NCBI RefSeq assembly: GCF_005930975.1
Contig: NZ_VBSE01000042.1
Coordinates: 62,001 to 126,000 of the forward strand
Direction: 5' to 3'
Length of the DNA stretch: 64,000 nt
Source: Apilactobacillus kunkeei
GTDB taxonomy: Bacteria; Bacillota; Bacilli; Lactobacillales; Lactobacillaceae
Part shown: piece by piece, positions 56,774-64,000 of the stretch
Layout: each line of letters starts with the position of its first letter
How positions within the stretch are numbered: the first letter of the stretch is position 1
Notes under the pieces: model-generated
Told to the model about the DNA's origin: nothing
Seen by the model: only the letters and a program-made list of their open reading frames with translations
Database searches by the model: none
Program-made: the position numbers and the translations under genes

Positions 56774-56888
56774 TATAAATTTTTACAATAACGCCAATAT
56801 AAGGCGGTAAACATACATAGTTTTAAGAAAACTGCAGTTGCTATCTATGATTTATCCCTTGAGGTGTTAACTTTAGGAGGATTTAACC

Positions 56889-58076
56889 ATGAGTAAAACG
56901 CTATATACAAACTTCAATTTATTTAACGGATTTGAAGATAATATTTACAAAGATACATCAATGTTAGTCGATGAAGATACCGGGAAGCTTTTAGCATTCG
57001 GTGAAGACACTACAAAACAATACAGTGACAAACAAGTTGATTTAAAAGGGCAATTTGTAATGCCAGGATTGGTAAATTGTCATACCCACATCACTTTAGA
57101 CTCTAATACACCCGATGGTAATCCTGACGTTGATCAAACTACCGCAACTGTGCGTGCGATTAACAGTCTAAGATTGTTGCTTAAATCAGGTGTTACATAT
57201 GTAAGAGAATGCGGTAGCCTTTATGGTTTAGATGCAACATTAGCTAAACTACAAAGAACTAATAAATTGTTTAAAGTACCTGAAATGATGGCATCTGGTC
57301 GAGCTTTGACTATGACTGGTGGACATGGTGATGCACCTCATAGTGGAGTCACCGTCGATTCTCCAGACGAAATGAGAAAAGCAGTTAGAAATAATTTTAA
57401 AAATGGTGCCCAATGTACCAAGGTTATGGCTACCGGTGGTGTGATGTCACCAGGAGACTACATGGATGAAGCTCAATTAACATTAGAAGAACTAAAGGTT
57501 GCCGTGTACGAAAGCCACAATAAGCATGCTGTAGTTGCGGCTCATGCCGAAGGCAATCCTGGAATCATGAACGCTATCAAAGCGGGAGTTGATTCAGTGG
57601 AACATGGTTTTTATGTTAACGATGAAGAAATCGCATTGATGAAAGAACATAATACCTACCTAACACCTACACTAGTTTCAGCATGGTGCATTGCTGAATA
57701 TGGTAAGGATACATTACCAAAGTGGGAACTAAATAAACTTTTGAACGCATTAAATGACATCTACAAAAATGTTCGTCATGCTAAGGAAAGCGGTGTGAAG
57801 GTTACCTTAGGTACGGACGCCGGAACCCCTTATAATGATTTTTCTAAGACGCCGGTAGAATTTCAATTGATGGTTGAAAAAGAAGGATTCACTAATTTTG
57901 AAGCATTATCTACTTCAAGACATTCAGCTGAACTAATGCATTTGGATGATTATGGAACATTGGAATCCGGAAAGTATGCTGATTTCTTAGTATTAAAAAA
58001 TAATCCATTGGCAGACGTTAAAGCTGTTCAACAGGCTGATAAATCCGTATATAAACTTGGACAAAAGGTTTACTAG
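56889..58076 (+). CDS. Metal-dependent amidohydrolase, probable dipeptidase (paralog 2)
   Basis: 395 aa, paralog of the product at 4990-6180. Metal ligands: His65 and His67 (CHTHIT), Lys178 (CTKVMATGG), His219 (AHAEGN), His239 (VEHGFY), Asp310 (LGTDAGTP). Expected to be a cytoplasmic binuclear-metal hydrolase acting on a dipeptide or N-acyl amino acid; Ile T-box control suggests that the released amino acid is isoleucine or a related one (inference). Strong TAGGAGG site. The OppA-like gene follows directly. Confidence 0.83.
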   Translation: MSKTLYTNFNLFNGFEDNIYKDTSMLVDEDTGKLLAFGEDTTKQYSDKQVDLKGQFVMPGLVNCHTHITLDSNTPDGNPDVDQTTATVRAINSLRLLLKSGVTYVRECGSLYGLDATLAKLQRTNKLFKVPEMMASGRALTMTGGHGDAPHSGVTVDSPDEMRKAVRNNFKNGAQCTKVMATGGVMSPGDYMDEAQLTLEELKVAVYESHNKHAVVAAHAEGNPGIMNAIKAGVDSVEHGFYVNDEEIALMKEHNTYLTPTLVSAWCIAEYGKDTLPKWELNKLLNALNDIYKNVRHAKESGVKVTLGTDAGTPYNDFSKTPVEFQLMVEKEGFTNFEALSTSRHSAELMHLDDYGTLESGKYADFLVLKNNPLADVKAVQQADKSVYKLGQKVY

Positions 58077-58089
58077 GGGGGATTCAAAT

Positions 58090-59712
58090 ATGAAAAAATC
58101 AAGATTATTACTACTACCATTTTTAGCAACAGTTACATTATCACTTACAGCGTGTGGTGATTCATCATCCCAATCAAAAGGTGCTAAAACTCAATCATTA
58201 AACTGGATGCAAAACGCGAATTTAATTACTTTGGATCCGTCAAAATGTGTTGATATTATCAGTTCTACAACACTAAACAATGTTGATAGAGGACTATTCT
58301 TTAGTCCATCATCCAACAAATATGAATATGGTGTGGCTAAGAGCATGAAAGTATCAAAGGATGGAAAGACATATACATTTGATTTAAGAAAATCAAAATG
58401 GAGCAATGGTGACCCTGTTACTGCCGCAGATTTCGTCTATGGATTCCAAAGAACGGTTAATCCAAAGACTGCTTCTCAAGACTCATATCTAATGGATCAC
58501 TTACTTAACTATAAAGAAGTTAGCACAGGTAAACTAAGTCCTGATAAATTAGGTGTTAGTGCACCAAATAAATATACTTTCGTTGTTAAATTATCATCAC
58601 CACAATCATACTTTAAGAGTCTTTTAACTAACTCAGCCTTCTTACCTCAAGATAAAAAAGTCGCTGTTAAGTATGGCAATAAATACGGTACTTCAAGCAG
58701 TACACAAGTATACAATGGGCCATTTACTGTTACTGGATGGACAGGAACCAATGATTTTTGGACACTAGCAAAAAATAAAAATTATTACGATGCCTCAACT
58801 GTTCGTTTAAATAAGGTAAACATGAAGGTTGTAAAGGACCAACAAACCGGACTAAATGAATATCAAACCGGTTCATTGGACGAGCTTTCACTTTCTGGAA
58901 AACAACAAGTAAAGAACTTCAAGGGTTCTAAAGAATTACATACGTATAAAACTATGTATTCAAACTATTTAGAACTGAATGAACAAAAAGATCCTGAATT
59001 TAAGAACTTAAAACTAAGAGAGGCACTATCTTTAGCAATTAATAGAAAAGACTATGTAACCGATGTATTAGGGGATGGCTCAAACCCAACCAAGGGATTT
59101 GTTGCTGATGGTCTAGCTAACTACAAGGGTAAGGACTATGCTGAATCATCTTATGTAAAAGGAACTGCTGAATACAATTTAGACAAAGCCAAGAAACTAT
59201 GGAAAGAAGGACTAAAAGAAGTAGGCAAGAAATCTTTGAACCTAACCTTAACATATGATGATACTGATGTTGCTAAGGCAACAACAGAATACTTGCAATC
59301 AGAGTTCCAAAAATTACCAGGATTGAAAGTAAGTAATGTTAATCTTCCTCGTCAACAAAGAATCTCAAGATTATTTAGCGGTAACTTTGATCTAGTAGTA
59401 ACCGGGTGGGACCCAGGATATGCTGATCCAATCTCAGCTTTGAGTATCAGAACATCAAACAGTTCAATCAACTTTAGTAAGTGGCAAAATGCTGAGTTTG
59501 ATAACTACATCAATAAGTCAAACACGGTTGACGCTAACAACCAATCTAAGAGATGGGATGATTTAGTTAAAGCAGGTAAGTTAGTAAATAAAGAATTAGG
59601 TGCGGTACCTTTCTACCAAACATCTAACCCAGTTGCATTAAAGAATAACGTTAAAGGTGTAAAATTTAACCCATTTGGTAGTTGGGACTTCTCACATGGC
59701 TATGTAAAATAA
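58090..59712 (+). CDS. Oligopeptide-binding lipoprotein, OppA family (paralog 2)
   Basis: 540 aa from the ATG at 58090, 13 nt after the amidohydrolase stop with AGGGGGG ahead; a longer reading overlapping the upstream gene lacks a ribosome site. Lipobox LTAC after a signal peptide. SBP family 5 features NWMQNANLITLDPSK, YTFDLRKSKWSNGDPVTAADFVYG and AVPFYQTSNPV align with paralog 1. No permease or ATPase genes are adjacent, so it is an orphan receptor for a peptide importer encoded elsewhere. Confidence 0.92.
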   Translation: MKKSRLLLLPFLATVTLSLTACGDSSSQSKGAKTQSLNWMQNANLITLDPSKCVDIISSTTLNNVDRGLFFSPSSNKYEYGVAKSMKVSKDGKTYTFDLRKSKWSNGDPVTAADFVYGFQRTVNPKTASQDSYLMDHLLNYKEVSTGKLSPDKLGVSAPNKYTFVVKLSSPQSYFKSLLTNSAFLPQDKKVAVKYGNKYGTSSSTQVYNGPFTVTGWTGTNDFWTLAKNKNYYDASTVRLNKVNMKVVKDQQTGLNEYQTGSLDELSLSGKQQVKNFKGSKELHTYKTMYSNYLELNEQKDPEFKNLKLREALSLAINRKDYVTDVLGDGSNPTKGFVADGLANYKGKDYAESSYVKGTAEYNLDKAKKLWKEGLKEVGKKSLNLTLTYDDTDVAKATTEYLQSEFQKLPGLKVSNVNLPRQQRISRLFSGNFDLVVTGWDPGYADPISALSIRTSNSSINFSKWQNAEFDNYINKSNTVDANNQSKRWDDLVKAGKLVNKELGAVPFYQTSNPVALKNNVKGVKFNPFGSWDFSHGYVK

Positions 59713-59715
59713 CCA

Positions 59716-59751
59716 AACAAAAAAGACCTAGAATTCTAGGTCCTTTTTTGT
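59716..59751. terminator. Bidirectional terminator
   Basis: Hairpin AAAGACCTAGAA / TTCTAGGTCCTTT with flanking A/T runs. Confidence 0.8.
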
Positions 59752-59756
59752 TTGAA

Positions 59757-60719
59757 TTAAAACTTCAATGTTATTGCAGCATAATTCAAATTCATTGGCA
59801 TCTTGCTTTTTGGAAGTAGTAGAACGTTTCCTGCGAAACCAATGGTAGTGATTGCTAAATCATTTAAAGTCTTGTTATAACTTTCTTCGCTAATGTATAA
59901 AGTATCGATTTTACCTGATAGTGCGTTTGAAATAATATCACGTAAATCTGTTGCAACTAAGCCATGATCACTAGCTTTTTCGTATTTAATTTTACTGTCA
60001 TTAGCTAATTTATCAAAAAATTGTTGATTCAAATCATCAATCATTTCAGAAATCTTATCAGAATCAAGATTGTCCATATCAACGTTGCTTACAATATCTT
60101 TGGCAAATGTCTTTTGATCAGCTAATTCGTTAAATAACTTACGGTTTTCTTCGTTGGCAACAACTACAGTTTGTAGGTAGTCGTCATCATCAAATAAATC
60201 GCTTAGATATTCTTTAACCAACATGAAATACTTGTTTTTGTCGTTATTTACAAGAACAGGAATTGGTTTATTAACAAGGTTTAAGATGTTAAATTGACCA
60301 TTATCAACTCTTAGTAGCTTAAAATCGTTATCGCGTAGGATTAAAACGCGGTAGTGAAGTTGGCTTTCGATTTCCTTGATTAATTGAGCCACGTTCATAG
60401 TGTCATCGATTGAGATTTTAGTCTTAACTGGTTGAGTTAAGTCAAATGAATGGATGGCTTTAAAGCTGACATATAGTGCAACACCAGAACCATTTCCAAT
60501 GTGTTTTGCGCGTTCAAAGTTGAATCTTCTTAATTTTCTTTCGTATCTTGGCCAGATATTTTCGTCGTGTTTTTGAATGAATTCTGCTTTAACAGTTTCG
60601 ATTAAATTTAAATAATCATTTTTGTTACTAATTTCGTTAAATGAAACAATTAGCGAGATGAATGGCCCCACTTCATAATCCAAAGTTAGGGTATTTCTAA
60701 GCTCGATTGTCGACGTCAT
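59757..60719 (-). CDS. baeRF-type (bacterial eRF1-like) protein
   Basis: 320 aa. Its layout, with an N-terminal PFISLIVSF strand, middle YRVLILRDNDFKLLRVDN and VVVANEENRKLF, and the C-terminal LVATDLRDIISNALSGKIDTLYIS segment, fits the bacterial archaeo-eukaryotic release factor-like families (baeRF, possibly family 6). Those are proposed to act at ribosomes but are mostly uncharacterised. No GGQ motif is seen. Good RBS (AAGGAGG). The assignment rests on motif style. Confidence 0.5.
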   Translation of the reverse strand: MTSTIELRNTLTLDYEVGPFISLIVSFNEISNKNDYLNLIETVKAEFIQKHDENIWPRYERKLRRFNFERAKHIGNGSGVALYVSFKAIHSFDLTQPVKTKISIDDTMNVAQLIKEIESQLHYRVLILRDNDFKLLRVDNGQFNILNLVNKPIPVLVNNDKNKYFMLVKEYLSDLFDDDDYLQTVVVANEENRKLFNELADQKTFAKDIVSNVDMDNLDSDKISEMIDDLNQQFFDKLANDSKIKYEKASDHGLVATDLRDIISNALSGKIDTLYISEESYNKTLNDLAITTIGFAGNVLLLPKSKMPMNLNYAAITLKF

Positions 60720-60829
60720 AGTCTAACCTCCTTAGATTTATATGTTTATAGTATATCATGATGAGCTAAAAGCGAAATATATTGTGCTATAATTATGCTA
60801 TATTAAGCTGAAAAGAAGGGGGAATAATT

Positions 60830-62281
60830 ATGCTTTTAAACATCCTATATTTCATTGTTTTAGTTAACGAAATTTTGGCATTGATTACAGTATTTAGAGA
60901 AGAGCGTGATATTGCTGCAACATGGGCATGGTTATTAGTTCTGTCATTCCTACCTGTCATAGGGTTTATGATTTATGCATTCGTCGGAAGAAAACTACCC
61001 AAAAAGCGTTTATTCCGTTTTCAATATAAAGACAATAAATTGATGTATGACATCCTAAAAGAACAAAGCAAAATACATAACAATCCCGAAAAGATTAGGG
61101 CAGATGAGGTATCCTATTCCTACAGAACACTGGTAAAGTTATTTAAGACATCAGATGTTACTGATTTATCAAGAAGAAATCACGTAAAAGTTTTCACCGA
61201 TGGTAATCACTTATTTGATTGCATGATTTCAGATATCCAACACGCTAAGAGTTCAATTAATATCGAATTTTACACTTTCTATGATGATCAGATTGGGCAT
61301 CGTGTTTTGAATGAATTGGTAAAAAAAGCTAAACAAGGCGTTAAAATTCACGTTATTTACGATAGCTGGGGTTCAATGGGAAACAAGCACCATTTCTTTG
61401 ATCCATTACGTGAAGCTGGAGGATTCGTAGAACCTTTCTTACACACACACTCAGCCGTAATGGATTTCCGTTTGAACTTTAGAGATCACAGAAAGATTGT
61501 AGTTATTGATGGTAAATACGGATATATTGGTGGATTTAACATTGGTGACCAATACCTTGGTCGTAAGAAGAAGTTTGGTAACTGGCGAGATACTCATTTA
61601 AGAATTGCTGGATCAGCGGTTCACCACTTACAAGCCCAATTTATTTTGGACTGGAATGTTACAGATATGGAACACAAGATTGATGTTGAACAAACTAAGG
61701 GATTTTATTTTCCCAAGGTATACCAAGAAGGTTCTACTAATATCCAAGTGGTATCAAGTGGTCCTAACTCCGATTTACAACAAATCAAATTAGGCTACAT
61801 CAAGATGATTCAAAATGCTAAGAACTATTGTTGGATTCAATCACCATATTTGATTCCTGACGATAGTGCATTGGATGCTATCAGAACAGCTGCAATGTCA
61901 GGTGTTGATATCAGAATCATGGTCCCATGTATGCCAGATCACCCATTTGTATATCGAGCAACTCAATATTATGCAAAACAATTATCAAAATATGGCGTCA
62001 AGATTTACTTCTATGAAAATGGGTTCATTCATGCTAAGACTGTTTTAGTCGATGGTAAGATTGCGTCAGTTGGTTCTGCCAACATGGATTTTAGAAGTTT
62101 CAAACTCAACTTCGAAATTAACGCATTTATCTACGATGAAGGTTTGGCTGAACAATTACATTCAATCTATTTTAACGACATTAGAAGCAGTAAATTGATG
62201 ACTTATGCGGACTTTGAAAAACAATCACGTTGGTTGAAATTCAAACAAGTATTCAGTCGTTTGTTCTCGCCGATTCTTTAA
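60830..62281 (+). CDS. cls: Cardiolipin synthase
   Basis: 483 aa. Two N-terminal transmembrane helices (about 1-55), then two phospholipase-D domains with HKD motifs at His220-Lys222-Asp227 (DHRKIVVIDG) and His401-Lys403-Asp408 (IHAKTVLVDG). It condenses two phosphatidylglycerols to cardiolipin at the membrane. RBS AAGGGGG. Followed by a terminator. Confidence 0.96.
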   Translation: MLLNILYFIVLVNEILALITVFREERDIAATWAWLLVLSFLPVIGFMIYAFVGRKLPKKRLFRFQYKDNKLMYDILKEQSKIHNNPEKIRADEVSYSYRTLVKLFKTSDVTDLSRRNHVKVFTDGNHLFDCMISDIQHAKSSINIEFYTFYDDQIGHRVLNELVKKAKQGVKIHVIYDSWGSMGNKHHFFDPLREAGGFVEPFLHTHSAVMDFRLNFRDHRKIVVIDGKYGYIGGFNIGDQYLGRKKKFGNWRDTHLRIAGSAVHHLQAQFILDWNVTDMEHKIDVEQTKGFYFPKVYQEGSTNIQVVSSGPNSDLQQIKLGYIKMIQNAKNYCWIQSPYLIPDDSALDAIRTAAMSGVDIRIMVPCMPDHPFVYRATQYYAKQLSKYGVKIYFYENGFIHAKTVLVDGKIASVGSANMDFRSFKLNFEINAFIYDEGLAEQLHSIYFNDIRSSKLMTYADFEKQSRWLKFKQVFSRLFSPIL

Positions 62282-62288
62282 AGTTAAC

Positions 62289-62320
62289 CAAGAGATTCCA
62301 TCTAGATGGAATCTTTTTTA
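62289..62320 (+). terminator. Terminator after cls
   Basis: Hairpin AGATTCCAT / ATGGAATCT with T6. Confidence 0.85.
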
Positions 62321-62322
62321 AT

Positions 62323-62351
62323 TTGATTTCGGAATATCTTTAATCTATACT
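62323..62351 (+). promoter_or_regulatory. Promoter of the thiamin salvage operon
   Basis: TTGATT (62323-62328), 17-nt spacer, TATACT (62346-62351), about 20 nt before the riboswitch. Confidence 0.65.
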
Positions 62352-62373
62352 TACTAATAAGTTAATAAATTAA

Positions 62374-62526
62374 CGTCACTAGGGGAGCTATGTAGCTGAG
62401 AATTAATTTGACCCTTTGAACTTGAATCTGGTTAGTACCAGCGAAAGGAAGTTGACTTGAAAATCGGTACATACATAATAAGTGGACCAATTACAAGGGA
62501 TTCTTCTATCGAAGAATCCCTTTTTC
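62374..62526 (+). promoter_or_regulatory. TPP riboswitch with terminator
   Basis: THI-box landmarks in order: CTAGGGGAGC, the GCTGAGA element (62395-62401), ACCCTTTGAAC, and the CTGG-TTAGTACCAG stem with GCGAAAGGAAGT. It is followed by a terminator hairpin GGGATTCTTC / GAAGAATCCC and T5 (62495-62525). Expression of the downstream genes should be off when thiamin pyrophosphate is plentiful. Confidence 0.95.
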
Positions 62527-62555
62527 TTGTGGTGACGAATAAGGAGATATTGTTC

Positions 62556-63836
62556 ATGGAACAAGATATTGCATCATTAATTAATGGAATCGATAACAAT
62601 CAAGAGGAGTTATTAGAAATTTTAAGTAAATTGATTGCTTTTCCAACACCAGCACCACCTGGTAGAAACTCTGACGATGCGCAAGCATACATAGTAAATT
62701 TTTTGGAATCAAACGGTTTTGATATTGATCAATGGGATTTATACGAACATGATTCAATTGTAGTTGGAACTAAGAAAACAGTTGAAAGTAATCAATATCA
62801 TAGTTTAATTTTGAATGGTCATATGGATGTTGCATCCATTCAAGAAGATGAGAAGTGGCAAACTAATCCCTTTGAAATGGTAGTAAAACAAGGAAAGGCA
62901 TTTGGCCGCGGAGTTGCCGATATGAAGGGGGCCATTGCCTCAATGTTAATGGCAATTAAGGTGTTAAATGAGGCTAACATCTATTTACCAGGTGAACTAA
63001 AATTTGAATCTGTTATTGGTGAAGAAAGTGGCGAAGCTGGTACATGGGATGCCATAAAACACGGTCACAAGTCTGATTTTGCGATTGTCGGTGACATAAG
63101 TGATTTTCATATTCAAGGGCAAGGTGGTGTGATTACTGGTTGGATTACGGTTAAAAGTGATCAAACTTTTCATGATGCGATTAGACGACAAATGATGAAT
63201 GCGGGCGGTCATTTGAAGGGCGCTAGTGCTATTGAAAAGATGACTAAAATCATTACCGGTTTAAATGAATTGGAACGTGATTGGTCTGTTAACAAAAGTT
63301 ACCCAGGTGTTGCTGCTGGCTCAGACACCATTAATCCAGCTGTGATTGAAGGAGGCAGAAATGCAGCGTTCATTGCCGATGAATGTCGTTTATGGGTGAC
63401 TGTTCACTTCTATCCAGATGAAGATTATCAGGAAGTTATCAAAGAAGTAGAGGATCATATTAATCATGTCGCAATGGCAGATGTATGGTTAAAAAATCAT
63501 ATGCCAATTTATAAATGGGGCGGAAAATCAATGGTTGAAGACCGCGGTGAAATTTTCCCGGCACTTGATTTAGATACGAAATCACAGCCGATTTCTATTT
63601 TAAAAGATGCCCATCAACTCGTTTCTGATAAGGAACCAATTGTTGATGTATCACCGAGTGTTACTGATGGTGGTTGGTTTGGTCACGCTAATATCCCAGC
63701 TGCAATTTATGGCCCGGGAACCATTGAAGAGGCTCACTCTGTTGATGAATCGGTTGATATTCAAGACTTATTAAAATACACCAAGGTGTTAGTGAAGTTC
63801 ATGTATGAATGGTTGAACACCAAAAAGGAGTTATAA
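62556..63836 (+). CDS. M20 family amidase, probable formylaminopyrimidine deformylase (YlmB-like)
   Basis: 426 aa from ATG 62556 (AAGGAG 9 nt upstream). A longer in-frame reading begins inside the riboswitch and is rejected. M20 metal sites: His89 and Asp91 in NGHMDV, Asp122 in ADMKG, and Glu156/Glu157 in GEESGE. By itself it could be ArgE/DapE-like. The TPP riboswitch ahead and tenA behind make it the likely counterpart of B. subtilis YlmB, which deformylates a breakdown product of thiamin. Inference from context. Confidence 0.8.
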   Translation: MEQDIASLINGIDNNQEELLEILSKLIAFPTPAPPGRNSDDAQAYIVNFLESNGFDIDQWDLYEHDSIVVGTKKTVESNQYHSLILNGHMDVASIQEDEKWQTNPFEMVVKQGKAFGRGVADMKGAIASMLMAIKVLNEANIYLPGELKFESVIGEESGEAGTWDAIKHGHKSDFAIVGDISDFHIQGQGGVITGWITVKSDQTFHDAIRRQMMNAGGHLKGASAIEKMTKIITGLNELERDWSVNKSYPGVAAGSDTINPAVIEGGRNAAFIADECRLWVTVHFYPDEDYQEVIKEVEDHINHVAMADVWLKNHMPIYKWGGKSMVEDRGEIFPALDLDTKSQPISILKDAHQLVSDKEPIVDVSPSVTDGGWFGHANIPAAIYGPGTIEEAHSVDESVDIQDLLKYTKVLVKFMYEWLNTKKEL

Positions 63837-63838
63837 AT

Positions 63839-64000
63839 ATGAAATTTAGTCAACGTTTAGTAGCAGAACTAAAACCTATATGGGAGGCTAACCATCATCA
63901 TCCATTTGTTCAAGAATTATCAGAAGGGACCCTTGATGTTGAGAAATTTAAGTTTTATATGATTCAAGATTATATTTACTTAGTCGATTACGCTAAACTA
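63839..64000 (+). CDS. tenA: TenA, aminopyrimidine aminohydrolase/thiaminase II (3' end cut by window)
   Basis: ATG at 63839, 2 nt after the previous stop; 54 codons are visible. The N-terminal FSQRLVAELKPIWEANHHHPFVQEL and LSEGTLDVEKFKFYMIQDYIYLVDYAKL-type helices are the TenA/PQQC family start. In YlmB-TenA salvage it converts aminomethylpyrimidine to hydroxymethylpyrimidine. The catalytic Cys and Glu residues lie beyond the window. Confidence 0.92.
   Translation, partial: MKFSQRLVAELKPIWEANHHHPFVQELSEGTLDVEKFKFYMIQDYIYLVDYAKL

Noticed and set aside
62457-62555. N-terminal extension of the M20 amidase from a TTG at 62457
   Set aside because: It reads through the end of the TPP riboswitch and its terminator hairpin, and there is no ribosome site; the ATG at 62556 has AAGGAG.

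Overview
The window is chromosomal DNA from a low-GC Gram-positive bacterium, most likely a member of the Lactobacillaceae. The grounds are the replication-origin gene cluster (dnaA, dnaN, recF, gyrB, gyrA, rpmH, rnpA, yidC, jag, mnmE, mnmG), many T-box leaders, D-2-hydroxyacid dehydrogenase, PepC- and PepQ-type peptidases, and DUF1129, DUF1516 and DUF6440 proteins. Genus assignment (an Apilactobacillus, Fructilactobacillus or Lentilactobacillus type of organism) is a guess. Nearly everything left of about 27.2 kb is on the minus strand and most genes to the right are on the plus strand, so transcription runs away from oriC (about 25.7-27.7 kb) on both sides.

Left arm, 0-9 kb: a partial GNAT acetyltransferase and MarR regulator; an aminotransferase plus D-2-hydroxyacid dehydrogenase pair; a T-box-controlled amidohydrolase plus orphan OppA-type binding protein; a PadR-DUF1129 pair; an MFS transporter. 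9-24.5 kb: dnaB, rplI, gdpP, rpsR, ssb, rpsF, a secreted protein, a frameshifted MFS gene, gyrA, gyrB, recF, a YaaA-type S4 protein, and pepQ inserted between yaaA and dnaN. 24.5-33.5 kb: dnaN, dnaA, oriC with DnaA boxes on both sides of dnaA and a DnaA-trio unwinding element, rpmH-rnpA-yidC, jag, mnmE, mnmG.

Right arm, 33.5-46.9 kb: a membrane protein with an odd start, tandem type I signal peptidases, a basic secreted protein, an isoleucine-2-epimerase-like aminotransferase with two C1B peptidases, then three T-boxes in a row, all with an Arg (CGT) specifier, ahead of argG-argH and an amino-acid ABC importer. 46.9-55.7 kb is a methionine island (metF, metE, metA, metY, metB-like, hom) with three Met-specific T-boxes. 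56-60 kb holds a second T-box (Ile)-amidohydrolase-OppA module, a baeRF-like protein and cardiolipin synthase. The right end is a TPP-riboswitch-controlled YlmB-like amidase and TenA for thiamin salvage.

The theme is amino-acid acquisition: peptides are bound (OppA paralogs), cleaved (PepC-like, PepQ, amidohydrolases), and the products recycled or transaminated. Much of this is controlled by uncharged tRNA. The most interesting observations are the triple Arg T-box array with a different discriminator-pairing base in each copy, two paralogous T-box-amidohydrolase-OppA modules with different predicted amino-acid specifiers (Leu and Ile), four parS-like sites (one spanning the argG start codon and one inside a peptidase gene), and a recurring ATTAG-N6-ATTAG motif at amino-acid gene promoters.
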